DNA from: an endosymbiont of Galathealinum brachiosum
GTDB lineage: Bacteria; Pseudomonadota; Gammaproteobacteria; SZUA-229
DNA: 64,000 nt
Reading direction: 5' to 3'
Assembly (NCBI GenBank): GCA_003349885.1
Contig: QFXC01000011.1
Coordinates: 736,900-800,899, forward strand
Positions 56,104-64,000 of this stretch are shown here, one piece after another. Each line of letters starts with the position of its first letter. Within the stretch, counting starts at the first letter, position 1. The translations under genes were made by a program, and so were the position numbers. The notes under the pieces were generated by a model that was given only the letters and a program-made list of their open reading frames with translations, was not told the origin of the DNA and did no database searches.

Positions 56104-56712
56104 TCACAGTCCTGGCATGTTCGTGTAGCCTTTTAGTTGTTGTATGCGTTCGAACCAGTTATGAATTGCAGGGTAATTATTAAGAGAGATATCACCTTCT
56201 TCGCATAATGCGACATATGGATAACATGCAATATCGGCGATACTTGGTTTGTCTGTTGCTAACCACTGATTATTGTTAAGGTGCCTGTTTAGCCATTTTA
56301 AAACTTTTTTTCCCTGTTTTTGATATAACACCAGATCTCCATCGTAACCAAATTTAAGTATAGATCGTGCTTTTCCCAAAGTATGAAAAATTTCATCATT
56401 AGCTACAGTTAGCCATTGTGTGATGTAAGCCAGCTCTGTGGCGTTATCGGGATACCAGTGGTTTTCATTATGTTTTAAACCGTATTTACGAGCAATGTAA
56501 ATAAGTATTGCCTGTGAATCCCAGATCACGATTGATTCATCTTCAAGTACAGGAAATTCACCCCGAGGGTTTAGTTGAAGAAATTCATCACTCTTATGTT
56601 GTTTATGTTCTATATCAATTTCGATAAAATGATATTTAATGTCTAGCAGGTGCAGTAATAGTTTAACTTTGTAAGTATTACCTGATATTTCAAGGCCATG
56701 TAGTTTTATCAT
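56104..56712 (-). CDS. Glutathione S-transferase family protein
   Basis: The 202-residue protein has an N-terminal thioredoxin-like glutathione-binding domain (about 1-80; IKLHGLEISGNTYKVKLLLH, PRGEFPVLEDESIVIWDSQAIL) and a helical C-terminal domain (SIADIACYPYV). The cis-Pro in EFPVLED and the Asp-Ser pair (WDSQAI) that contacts glutathione are present. It lies 21 bp behind the MAPEG gene, so the two form a detoxification unit under the MarR regulator. Confidence 0.92.
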   Translation of the reverse strand: MIKLHGLEISGNTYKVKLLLHLLDIKYHFIEIDIEHKQHKSDEFLQLNPRGEFPVLEDESIVIWDSQAILIYIARKYGLKHNENHWYPDNATELAYITQWLTVANDEIFHTLGKARSILKFGYDGDLVLYQKQGKKVLKWLNRHLNNNQWLATDKPSIADIACYPYVALCEEGDISLNNYPAIHNWFERIQQLKGYTNMPGL

Positions 56713-56733
56713 TGTATTTATCCTCTGCCGTTG

Positions 56734-57138
56734 TTAAGTAAGCTTTAAAAGGCTTAAGCCAAGAATTACCTGCACTGAAAATCCAGTTAAAAATGCCGGA
56801 ACCCTGATAAGGGGAATAGCAAAGGTAAAAGCACAAAAATGAACAAGACGGGCGTAGAAATATAGAACAACCGCAAATTCGGTTATTGTGGAATGTGATC
56901 CGGTGATTTCAATCAATATCACCAATGGAGCAAATATCACCAGATTTTCTATAGCATTTTCATGGGCACGCATCATACGCATGGCCCATTGTGCTTTTGG
57001 ACGGATATCTGGTTGGGGATTATATAGTGCCGGCCATGCTCCCATTTCGTACATGCGATTAATAATGTAGGGAATCCACATTATTGATGTAAAAAGGGTG
57101 ATAAAGCATAACCAGATTAATTCAGATGAGAGATTCAT
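56734..57138 (-). CDS. MAPEG family membrane protein
   Basis: The 134-residue protein has four hydrophobic segments and the MAPEG pattern: AMRMMRAHENAIENLVIFAPLV in the second helix region (RxxxNxxE) and ARLVHFCAFTF. MAPEG proteins are membrane glutathione transferases or related enzymes. It sits between the marR gene and a cytosolic GST gene. Confidence 0.88.
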   Translation of the reverse strand: MNLSSELIWLCFITLFTSIMWIPYIINRMYEMGAWPALYNPQPDIRPKAQWAMRMMRAHENAIENLVIFAPLVILIEITGSHSTITEFAVVLYFYARLVHFCAFTFAIPLIRVPAFLTGFSVQVILGLSLLKLT

Positions 57139-57153
57139 TTATACTTCCTTTAT

Positions 57154-57170
57154 TTGTGTGTACATACAAC
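57154..57170. promoter_or_regulatory. Possible second MarR-family operator before MAPEG gene
   Basis: On the minus strand GTTGTATGTACACACAA shares the GTTGTAT half-site with the operator at 57633-57662. It lies about 16 bp before the MAPEG start, where a regulator would control MAPEG and GST. The second half is imperfect. Confidence 0.35.
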
Positions 57171-57204
57171 TTAAATGTGTATGTGATTAATTTTTTATTT
57201 TTTC

Positions 57205-57618
57205 TTATAGCTGTTTACGGGTTGTTCTCATGTCCGTTACGAGTTCAGCAAAGGCTTTTTTACCAATAACTTCATTCATATTGGCATAGAGCGCCTGGCC
57301 GGTATTTTCCAGTTTTCTGTGAATTTTTTTCGATTGCTGAGTAGGAAAGATTTGCGTGCCCCTTTTGTCGTCATCATTGGATACGCGTTTCAAAAAGTCT
57401 TTATTTATAAGGCTATCTACAAACCGGGTGACCGTAGAAGGGGCTAATTCAAGTTCTTCAGAGATCTGTTTCATTGAAATTCCGGGTTGGTCTAAAACAA
57501 CTCGAAGTACATAAGCGTGTGATGGAGAAAGACCAAAGGGTTTAAATGCATCATCCCAGATTTTATTTATCTGACGTGCAAGGGCATTGGTATTGAAGTA
57601 GATGCATTTTTCAAACAT
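57205..57618 (-). CDS. MarR-family transcriptional regulator
   Basis: The 137-residue protein has the winged-helix motif GISMKQISEELELAPSTVTRFVDSL and the wing RVSNDDDKRGTQIFPT typical of MarR. It probably represses itself and the adjacent MAPEG-GST unit. A perfect 12-bp inverted repeat lies 15 bp before its start codon. The ligand is unknown; an electrophile or antimicrobial is likely given the targets. Confidence 0.92.
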   Translation of the reverse strand: MFEKCIYFNTNALARQINKIWDDAFKPFGLSPSHAYVLRVVLDQPGISMKQISEELELAPSTVTRFVDSLINKDFLKRVSNDDDKRGTQIFPTQQSKKIHRKLENTGQALYANMNEVIGKKAFAELVTDMRTTRKQL

Positions 57619-57632
57619 GGCAATATTGAAAC

Positions 57633-57662
57633 ATTAATTAGTTGTATATGCAACTAATTAAT
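57633..57662. promoter_or_regulatory. Palindromic MarR-type operator
   Basis: ATTAATTAGTTG (57633-57644) and CAACTAATTAAT (57651-57662) are perfect inverted arms separated by 6 bp. The site stands between the hopJ-family stop and the marR start, in the expected place for autorepression. Length and AT-rich symmetric form fit MarR sites. Confidence 0.7.
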
Positions 57663-57670
57663 GAGGTGAG

Positions 57671-58009
57671 TTACTTTTCAGTTAGTGGGTTTGAGTCAAA
57701 TGAAATGCCAGACCAGCCTGTTTTGATGAAATTGCGAATATTCTGATGATCAGTATTATCAGGGTTTTCAAGCACGTCTTTTCTATAATAGTCGCCAAAA
57801 CAGTGCAGGGTTTGTGGCTCGGTTAAGTTTTGTAAACGGGCAAAAGCAAATATTTTACAGGAGCCATTATTTTGATTTTCAGCATTAAGTAGATCGCCAT
57901 TATTGAATTCACAGGGTGAGAAATCATAGTTCTGATCTATGGTAGTTATGGTGTTTTCAAAGCTGTTGTTTTCAGGGTTGCTGGTAATTTGTAAAAGGAA
58001 GTTTTTCAT
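57671..58009 (-). CDS. HopJ-family protein
   Basis: The 112-residue product follows the HopJ pattern almost from end to end: FENTITTIDQNYDFSPCEF, GDLLNAENQNNGSCKIFAFA, LHCFGDYYRKDVLE and NIRNFIKTGWSGISF. The family name comes from a Pseudomonas type III effector, but members are common in free-living bacteria that lack the secretion system. No secretion genes are near, so a household role is more likely. It lies upstream of marR in the same direction. Confidence 0.85.
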   Translation of the reverse strand: MKNFLLQITSNPENNSFENTITTIDQNYDFSPCEFNNGDLLNAENQNNGSCKIFAFARLQNLTEPQTLHCFGDYYRKDVLENPDNTDHQNIRNFIKTGWSGISFDSNPLTEK

Positions 58010-58357
58010 ATTTGATGAGTTTTGTTAAAAATGAAGATATAAAATAACATAAATTTATATTTAAATTATAAAGAAGTTAGTCTGTATCAAATTTTAATAT
58101 CATTGAGCTGTTAAGGTGAGTCTCTAATTGGGAAGATGCGTCGCTTTTAGTGATATTTTTTCTGTAGTGTTGTGATCAGGGGATGTTCCACAGCAGAGTG
58201 GGTTCCTGTCAGTAAGTTAAACTGTATATAGTTTTATTTTAGATTAAATGGCTGTAGCAAAAATAAATATAAAGTTGCAGGTAATTCACACTACAAAAAC
58301 CTTAAAAAAAACCTGTATACTAACCACCAATTTCTAGTCTAACTAAATGAGAATGAT
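58010..58357. other. Intergenic region, no feature recognised
   Basis: This 348-bp AT-rich gap separates the divergent hopJ-family and DUF1015 genes. I found no ORF with a plausible start, no strong hairpin, no tRNA-like fold and no copy of the two repeat families. It presumably holds the two promoters. Confidence 0.5.
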
Positions 58358-59581
58358 ATGCCTTTAATTCGACCTTTTGCCGGTTTACGCCCTGTTCCTG
58401 AACGCGTAGAAGATGTCACGGCCCCCCCCTACGATGTATTAAATAGTGCAGAGGCACGTGAGCGCGCTGCGGGTAAACCGATGAGTTTTCTGCATATATC
58501 AAAGGCTGAGATTGATTTGGCAGAAGATATAGATCCATATGATCCTGCTGTATATGCCAAAGCAGCGGAAAACTTGAAGAAGCTGGTTGATGATGGTGTT
58601 TTGATTCGTGAAGACCAGCCACGATATTATGTTTATCGCTTAAAAATGGGTGATATTGTGCAAACCGGGTTAGTAGCTGCTGCATCGGTAAAACATTACG
58701 ATACGAATCGAATTCGTAAACATGAGTTTACCCGCCCAGCAAAAGAAAATGACCGTGTTGCACAGATTGAGGCATTGAATGCGCAAACCGGGCCGGTATT
58801 GCTGGCGTATAAGTCTGATAATGAAATTGATGGTTTGTTAAATCAGGTGGCTGAAGGTGCACCACTTTATGATCTGGTTGCTGATGACGGTATAGGCCAT
58901 ACATTCTGGATAGTTGAAGATCAGGCGATTACAGATAAATTATCAGCTGGCTTTGATGCAATGGATGCTATTTACATTGCGGATGGTCATCATCGCTCTG
59001 CATCAGCATCACGAGTGGCTAAAACAAAGGGTGGCTCCGATGATGATATGAGTCATTACTTCCTGTCTGTTATTTTTCCTCACAAACAAATGAAAATTTT
59101 TGACTATAACCGTGTAGTCACTGACCTTAATGGTTTATCTAAAGATGATTTTTTAGCTAAGGTTAGAGAATGCTTTGATTGTGAGAAAGAATCAGCACCG
59201 GTTAAACCTGCAAAATCAAATGAGTTTGGACTGTATTTAGATGGTGAATGGTACAGACTGAATATTAATCCTGAGCTAGTATCTGATGATCCTGTGGCGA
59301 GACTGGATGTGAGTCTATTGGCAGATAATCTGCTTGGCCCTGTATTAAATATAACCGACCCGCGCACAGATCCCAGAATTGATTTTGTAGGTGGTATTCG
59401 AGGTCTGGAAGGTTTAGAGAAGCGGGTTGATAGTGGTGAAATGGCCGCTGCATTCTCTATGTACGCTACGAGCATGGAAGATCTTATGTCAGTTGCAGAT
59501 GCAAATGAAGTGATGCCACCCAAGTCAACCTGGTTTGAGCCTAAACTGGCTGATGGTCTGGTTTCTCACGTACTGGATTGA
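58358..59581 (+). CDS. DUF1015 family protein
   Basis: The 407-residue protein begins LIRPFAGLRPVPERVEDVTA with APPYDV, the signature opening of DUF1015. Further conserved blocks are RYYVYRL, HEFTRPAKENDR, GPVLLAY and IADGHHRSASA. The function is not established; the HHR-type motif suggests a kinase-like or hydrolase role, but that is uncertain. The class V aminotransferase often seen near DUF1015 in other genomes lies 8 kb away here (49419-50591). Confidence 0.88.
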   Translation: MPLIRPFAGLRPVPERVEDVTAPPYDVLNSAEARERAAGKPMSFLHISKAEIDLAEDIDPYDPAVYAKAAENLKKLVDDGVLIREDQPRYYVYRLKMGDIVQTGLVAAASVKHYDTNRIRKHEFTRPAKENDRVAQIEALNAQTGPVLLAYKSDNEIDGLLNQVAEGAPLYDLVADDGIGHTFWIVEDQAITDKLSAGFDAMDAIYIADGHHRSASASRVAKTKGGSDDDMSHYFLSVIFPHKQMKIFDYNRVVTDLNGLSKDDFLAKVRECFDCEKESAPVKPAKSNEFGLYLDGEWYRLNINPELVSDDPVARLDVSLLADNLLGPVLNITDPRTDPRIDFVGGIRGLEGLEKRVDSGEMAAAFSMYATSMEDLMSVADANEVMPPKSTWFEPKLADGLVSHVLD

Positions 59582-59606
59582 TGTTGGGTTTTGTTATGGT
59601 GTATCT

Positions 59607-59650
59607 CCATCGGGGACGGATCGCTGCCTTTTGCGCTCTGTCCCCGATGG
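59607..59650. repeat. TCGGGGA-ended palindromic element, copy C (short)
   Basis: CCATCGGGGAC (59607-59617) and GTCCCCGATGG (59640-59650) are perfect inverted arms with a 22-base loop. The inner TTTTGCGCTCTGTCCCC is shared with copy B. It lies between the DUF1015 stop and the convergent DNA-repair gene and may also end transcription. Confidence 0.6.
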
Positions 59651-59705
59651 ATATATACATTAACAGGGCGTAAAATTTGAGTAGGTAATGTCGTTTAGAC
59701 TTTTA

Positions 59706-60431
59706 CTAAAGATGTCCTTTTAAAATATCCTGCCGTACATCTTTATCTAGTTTTTCAATGGCATAACGTAACATTGTTCGTGGCATTTTTCTGTAATGCT
59801 GTTGTAAAAATATCATTAATGTCTGAATGTCTTTTTTACCCACTTCCCTTAACATCCAGCCAACTGCTTTGTGTATTAAGTCGTGTTCATCTTTTATCAA
59901 AATTTTACTAATACGTAAGGTGTAGTCGAATTTATGTTCACGAATAAATTGCCATGTGCAGACAATGCTGATGCGCTTTTCCCATAGATGATCAGATTTT
60001 GATAAATTAATAAGAATATCTTTCTGTTTTTTATTTTTGTCTAAAAGAAAGCCGCCTACTATGTCACGGCAGCTAACATCAACAAGGTCCCAGTTGTTAA
60101 TATAATGGGTTTGAGACAGGTAGTAGTTAAAAATAAATTCCTGTTGTAGTTTGTCGTTATCTTTTTTAGCAAAATTGAATTGCTGCATCAAAATAAGTAG
60201 TGCAAGCATTCGTTCTTCGTGAATTTTTGAGTGTAATAAGATTTCTAACGAATGAATATCAAGACGTGTAAACTCTTTTGCAAGTTTTCGAAGCATTGGC
60301 ATGGTAGCACCAATAAATTTATCACCTTCCCCGTAGTCACCTTTGCCCGTTTTAAAAAAACGTAAGGCATGTTTTGCTTTTACAGGATCAGCTAATTTTT
60401 TCAGAGCTTTTCTTGCTTTGGCCATGCTCAT
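59706..60431 (-). CDS. DNA alkylation repair protein (AlkD-like HEAT repeats)
   Basis: The 241-residue all-helical protein follows the AlkD layout: GDKFIGATMPMLRKLAKEF near the start, INNWDLVDVSCRDIVG with the catalytic-type Asp, WEKRISIVCTWQFI, and HKAVGWMLREVGK. AlkD enzymes excise N3- and N7-alkylated purines. The start lies two codons before a second ATG, and either is possible. It follows the U32 peptidase gene by 3 bp, so it is probably in the same transcript. Confidence 0.9.
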   Translation of the reverse strand: MSMAKARKALKKLADPVKAKHALRFFKTGKGDYGEGDKFIGATMPMLRKLAKEFTRLDIHSLEILLHSKIHEERMLALLILMQQFNFAKKDNDKLQQEFIFNYYLSQTHYINNWDLVDVSCRDIVGGFLLDKNKKQKDILINLSKSDHLWEKRISIVCTWQFIREHKFDYTLRISKILIKDEHDLIHKAVGWMLREVGKKDIQTLMIFLQQHYRKMPRTMLRYAIEKLDKDVRQDILKGHL

Positions 60432-60434
60432 GAA

Positions 60435-61832
60435 TTAAGTAAAGATGGGGTCGTCTATATAACGCGCAATTAAGCCAAGCTCTGCCATATCTTTGTCCAG
60501 TTGAATGCGAACTTTATAACCACCGCCTTTGGCTTCTTCCATTGCATTGCCCTGCATATCTTCCATGCTACCCAGAATGATATTTTCATTACCTGATGGT
60601 TTTATTAATTCCAGTTTGTCACCCACCTTCATTTTATTTTTTACGTCTATATCGGCCATACCCGTTTCGCTATTATAAGCGGTTACTTCACCGACAAACT
60701 GTTGTTGGCGATTAACGGAATTACCCTGCATATAATTTTGATATTCATGGGTGTGGTGTCGTTGGTAGAAACCATCTGTGTAACCACGGTTTGCCAGATT
60801 CTCCAGTACACCGAGTAATTCAGGGTTAAATTCTTTTCCCTGAGAGGCATCCATAATCGCTTCTTTATAACTTTGGGCCGTGCGTGCAACGTAATAATGA
60901 GATTTTGTTCGGCCTTCAATCTTCAGGCTATCAATACCAATATCAACCAGTTGTTTTACATGCTCTACTGCACGTAAATCTTTAGAGTTCATGATGTAAG
61001 TGCCGTGTTCATCTTCTTCTACCGGCATCATTTCACCGGGGCGATTGGCCTCTTCTAAAAACATAACTTCATCAGCTTTAGGGTTTCGAGCATCGCCCAT
61101 ATCTGAAAATTTAATGGTTTGTTCAGGAATTTCTTTTGGTTTGTATTCGTTATCTGAGATTATATCCTGACCTGAAGAAGAAGTGGGTTTGTATACTCCT
61201 TCCGCATTTTTTTCTGAATCGGATGCTTTATAATCCCAGCGACAGGCATTTGTACAGGAGCCCTGATTAGGGTCTCGATGATTAAAGTATCCTGAAAGTA
61301 AACAGCGTCCGGAGTAAGCAATGCAAAGTGCACCGTGTACAAACACTTCGAGTTCCATTTCCGGGCATTCCTGTCTGATTTCTTTTATTTCGTCCAGTGA
61401 TAACTCTCTTGATAAAATAATGCGTTCAACACCAACTGACTTCCAGAATTTCACTGCGGCATAATTTACCGTGTTTGCCTGCACTGATAAATGTACAGGC
61501 ATTTCAGGCCAGCGTTCTCTTACCATCATGATTAGTCCCGGGTCAGCCATTATTAAAGCATCCGGTTTCATTTGAATGATCGGTTCCATATCTTTTACGT
61601 AAGATTTTATTTTACTGTTATGAGGCATCAGGTTTGATGTCAGGTAAAATTTCTTACCCAGATCGTGAGCCTCCTGGATGCCAATGGCCAGATTCTCTTC
61701 CATAAAATCATTGTTACGTACGCGTAAGCTATAGCGAGGTTGACCTGCATAAACTGCATCTGCGCCATATGCAAAAGCATAACGCATGTTCTTCAGGGTA
61801 CCGGCGGGTGAAAGTAACTCAGTCTGTTTCAT
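60435..61832 (-). CDS. Peptidase U32 family protein, TrhP-like (YegQ)
   Basis: The 465-residue protein carries the U32 signature EVFVHGALCIAYSGRC plus YFNHRDPNQGSCTNACRWD with four cysteines for an iron-sulfur cluster. TrhP (YegQ) helps hydroxylate uridine 34 in tRNA from prephenate, an RNA-modifying rather than proteolytic role. Length is slightly above E. coli TrhP (453). I assign it to this group; RlhA (an rRNA hydroxylase) is the nearest alternative, but it is longer. Confidence 0.87.
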   Translation of the reverse strand: MKQTELLSPAGTLKNMRYAFAYGADAVYAGQPRYSLRVRNNDFMEENLAIGIQEAHDLGKKFYLTSNLMPHNSKIKSYVKDMEPIIQMKPDALIMADPGLIMMVRERWPEMPVHLSVQANTVNYAAVKFWKSVGVERIILSRELSLDEIKEIRQECPEMELEVFVHGALCIAYSGRCLLSGYFNHRDPNQGSCTNACRWDYKASDSEKNAEGVYKPTSSSGQDIISDNEYKPKEIPEQTIKFSDMGDARNPKADEVMFLEEANRPGEMMPVEEDEHGTYIMNSKDLRAVEHVKQLVDIGIDSLKIEGRTKSHYYVARTAQSYKEAIMDASQGKEFNPELLGVLENLANRGYTDGFYQRHHTHEYQNYMQGNSVNRQQQFVGEVTAYNSETGMADIDVKNKMKVGDKLELIKPSGNENIILGSMEDMQGNAMEEAKGGGYKVRIQLDKDMAELGLIARYIDDPIFT

Positions 61833-61909
61833 ATATCGGGTCTTAATGTGACGAATAAGGGGGTTAGCGTATTTTACCTTATTTAAGGGGATAGGTTACA
61901 CTGATAACT

Positions 61910-63019
61910 ATGGGTGATTTAATTCAACAGCTTGGTCAAAATATCTGGGCGGTCTATCTTGATACCGCAATCTGGCTGTTGTTTGGTTTAATAGCCGCGG
62001 GCCTGGTAAAAGCCTATGTGCCTGAAGATGCCATGAAAAGGTGGCTGGGCGGGTCAGGTTTCTCAGCCGTGGGGCGTGCAGCCCTGTTTGGTGCGCCTGT
62101 ACCACTTTGTTCCTGCAGTGTTTTACCCGCGGCTATTGGACTGCATCGAGCTGGAGCATCAAAAGAAGCGACAGTCTCTTTTTTAATTTCTACACCTGAA
62201 ACCAGTATCGATTCTGTTGCGGTTACTTATGCTTTAATGGGGCCAGTCATGGCAATTTACAGGCCTGTTTCTGCTTTAGTCAGTGCTATTGTGACAGGCA
62301 TGATGGTGGCATTTGTAAAGGATGAAGATATTAAGCAATCAACCCATACAGTTGATATTAATAAAGATGATGGTAGTTGTAGCGCTGAGTCAGATGTGAG
62401 TTCGTGCTGTTCATCTGCTGATAGTGAGCAAAGTACTTGCTGTGAATCATCCCTTAAACATGAAAATGATGGAAAGTTAAAGCGGGCGTTGCGTTATGCT
62501 GCAACCGATTTACTGGATGATATATCCAGCTGGATGGCATTTGGTATTGTATTTGCCGGTATTATGATGACGCTTATTCCTGATGGCTGGCTGGCTCAAT
62601 GGGGGCAGGGCTTAACGGCTATGTTAGTGATGTTACTGGTCGGAATTCCTATGTATATATGTGCAGTTGCATCGACACCCGTTGCTGCAGGTTTGTTAGT
62701 GGCGGGAGTTTCCCCCGGTGCAGTGCTGGTGTTTCTTCTGGTGGGGCCGGCTACAAATATTGCAGGAATAATGCTGGTTAAAAAAGAGCTGGGAAATAGA
62801 GTGACAATGATATATTTAGCGGGTATCTCTATTGTTAGTTTAGTTATGGGGCTGTTACTGGAATGGGGTTTATCAAGTTTTAGTCTGCAGATAGATACCA
62901 GCTTACTGCATCAGCATAATTTTATGCCCTATGAGTTGAGTCTGGCAGGAGCTATTTTATTACTCGCGTTAATCATCCCTAAAATTCGAAATACACTGAT
63001 CCCTTTTTTTTCTAAATAG
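61910..63019 (+). CDS. SO_0444-type Cu/Zn efflux permease
   Basis: A 369-residue inner-membrane permease with about ten helices. The signature APVPLCSCSVLP in the second helix region has paired cysteines, followed by ISTPETSIDSV. A cytoplasmic loop (about 150-195) holds three CC- or SC-type cysteine clusters (SCSAESDVSSCCSS and STCCESS), probably metal binding. The second half repeats the fold (VGIPMYICAVASTPVAAGLL). SO_0444-like proteins are predicted copper or zinc exporters. It is divergent from the U32 gene. Confidence 0.88.
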   Translation: MGDLIQQLGQNIWAVYLDTAIWLLFGLIAAGLVKAYVPEDAMKRWLGGSGFSAVGRAALFGAPVPLCSCSVLPAAIGLHRAGASKEATVSFLISTPETSIDSVAVTYALMGPVMAIYRPVSALVSAIVTGMMVAFVKDEDIKQSTHTVDINKDDGSCSAESDVSSCCSSADSEQSTCCESSLKHENDGKLKRALRYAATDLLDDISSWMAFGIVFAGIMMTLIPDGWLAQWGQGLTAMLVMLLVGIPMYICAVASTPVAAGLLVAGVSPGAVLVFLLVGPATNIAGIMLVKKELGNRVTMIYLAGISIVSLVMGLLLEWGLSSFSLQIDTSLLHQHNFMPYELSLAGAILLLALIIPKIRNTLIPFFSK

Positions 63020-63094
63020 TAGCTATATCTGAGTAGAGCTCTTTACAAGTCTTTTTTAGCTGGTATAAATAGGGTTATAAACTTTGAGGCACCT

Positions 63095-63505
63095 ATGATT
63101 AACGCTAAAACCCTGAAAAAAACGACACAATTGAGTCGTTATATTATTTTACTTTCGTCCTTGCTGGTATTGCTAGCTTTTACACAAGCTGTATTTGCTG
63201 AAGGAATATTTGAAGACAGGAAGAAAGCGCAACATAAATTAACTGGAGCAGATCTTAATCGTATTAAGGCTGAGCATCAGTTGAAATTTGGTCAGACATC
63301 AAGTTCTTCGCCTTCATATAAATCAAATAATCCCTGGGAAAAGAAAAAGAAAACGACTCAATCACCGAAAGCCAAAGCGAATTGGGGTGAGTGCCGGGAT
63401 TATGCTTTACATAAGCGCAATCGTTGTTACCGTGAAGGTCGTGATGCTTACCGTTGTGAGCAGATGTATGAAACACGCTCAAGGCTCTGTGATAACAGTT
63501 TGTAG
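63095..63505 (+). CDS. Secreted small protein with cysteine-rich end, hypothetical
   Basis: The 136-residue protein has a basic start and one hydrophobic segment (YIILLSSLLVLLAFTQAVFA) that reads as a signal peptide or anchor, a basic, serine-rich middle, and a C-terminal region with four cysteines (GECRDYALHKRNRC, RCEQMYETRSRLC), which could form two disulfides. I do not recognise a family. It is 75 bp after the efflux permease gene. Confidence 0.6.
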   Translation: MINAKTLKKTTQLSRYIILLSSLLVLLAFTQAVFAEGIFEDRKKAQHKLTGADLNRIKAEHQLKFGQTSSSSPSYKSNNPWEKKKKTTQSPKAKANWGECRDYALHKRNRCYREGRDAYRCEQMYETRSRLCDNSL

Positions 63506-63541
63506 GTTAAAGTTGCTGTAGTTGTTTTGTTCGGATTAAAA

Positions 63542-64000
63542 CTACAAAGCCTGTCTTATTAAATATTGAGATAACTCTAGAGCATTTGACTGCTCCTCGG
63601 TTAACTCGTTGTCCTTTTCAGCTTGTGCGGCATTTTCCTTGCTAAGTAATGTTTCCAGCACAGCCGATAAGGCATGAATTCTTTCCTGCGCGATAATCAT
63701 TTCTAACATACGGCAATATGGCTTTATTAAATCAATGAAGTGAACCGCATCTAAAAGTTTAAGGCAGCGCTGTTCATTGTTTTTAGATGTATAAAATAAA
63801 GCAAGACTTTGGTCGCATTGATAATCAGTCTGATCGAAGTCTGCTAATTCCTGTTTGGTCTGCTGAAGACAGCTCAGCAGGCTATTCAGGCAGGATTCAA
63901 TTTCCATTCGCTCATTATAACTGGTGCGTTGTATAAACTGGTTACGATTCGCTGTAATTGTTAAAAATTGAATTGCCAGTGTGTCAATGGCATGAACGAG
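63542..64000 (-). CDS. Hypothetical protein, 5' end beyond the window
   Basis: An open frame enters from the right edge and runs without a stop from 64000 down to 63542. The first ATG in the window is at 63907 (121 residues), but 31 in-frame codons before it are also open and have a coherent, helix-like reading (HAIDTLAIQFLTITAN), so the true start may lie outside. The visible part is helical, rich in Glu, Gln and Leu, with several cysteines. No family recognised; the flagellar-chaperone type is only a guess. Confidence 0.5.
   Translation of the reverse strand, partial: LVHAIDTLAIQFLTITANRNQFIQRTSYNERMEIESCLNSLLSCLQQTKQELADFDQTDYQCDQSLALFYTSKNNEQRCLKLLDAVHFIDLIKPYCRMLEMIIAQERIHALSAVLETLLSKENAAQAEKDNELTEEQSNALELSQYLIRQAL

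Noticed and set aside
57671..58009. Type III effector HopJ as a virulence factor
   Set aside because: The family is widespread in free-living bacteria and no secretion apparatus is nearby.

Overview
The window looks like a chromosomal segment of a moderately AT-rich gammaproteobacterium. The evidence is the block ftsY, paired M16 peptidases, rsmD, coaD and a YfhL-type ferredoxin (a gammaproteobacterial neighbourhood), plus rpmB-rpmG, folB-folK, mutM, mog, cca, uppP and many envelope proteins with signal peptides. Sulfur-handling genes (TusA, DsrE2, a SoxB/UshA-type hydrolase), multi-haem proteins and C-terminal sorting tails fit an environmental, perhaps sulfur-oxidising, lineage, but the sequence does not fix the genus. 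No rRNA, tRNA, prophage, transposase or CRISPR array was seen.

Layout. 0-10 kb: a frameshifted four-helix-bundle (S23-type) gene bracketed by short inverted repeats, then ftsY, an M16 peptidase pair, rsmD, coaD, ferredoxin, gamma-glutamyltranspeptidase, mog and a 2-Cys peroxiredoxin. 10-15 kb: a Gld-type ABC transporter operon that overlaps mutM. 15-20 kb: a hydantoinase/oxoprolinase-type protein, an EAL-HDOD protein, rpmB-rpmG and folB-folK. 20-26 kb: a selenoneine locus made of two divergent pairs, senA/senB and an FAD-oxidoreductase-SelD fusion/egtD. Together they encode hercynine formation, selenophosphate formation, selenosugar formation and C-Se bond formation. This is the most notable system in the window. 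26-30 kb: a sorting-tail protein, pteridine reductase, a MidA-type methyltransferase, UppP and a VanZ-like protein.

30-39 kb is a sulfur and signalling region. A TusA-DsrE2-hybrid kinase operon faces a PhnD-like binding protein/NarX-like kinase/NarL-like regulator operon, and next comes a SoxB/UshA-type hydrolase whose ribosome-binding site lies in a strong hairpin. 39-48 kb: a putative surface redox cluster of a 1419-residue cadherin-like repeat protein with one CxxCH, a beta-barrel and a lipoprotein with three CxxCH motifs, with a divergent FecR-domain protein. 48-64 kb: cca, a class V aminotransferase, a hybrid kinase with an eroded ATPase domain, an EamA transporter overlapping an Omp85-type gene, a MarR-controlled MAPEG/GST unit with a clear palindromic operator, a HopJ-family protein, DUF1015, an AlkD-like protein, a U32 peptidase (TrhP-like) and a Cu/Zn-efflux-type permease. 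The last gene runs off the window edge.

Two families of short intergenic elements also occur: GTCGTAAGTC inverted repeats (about 1-400, 6384-6517, 9934-9957), and TCGGGGA-ended palindromic elements (20034-20151, 49181-49384, 59607-59650). Starts were moved downstream of the longest ORF where a better ATG, a promoter or family length supported it. All family assignments come from reading motifs; no database search was run.
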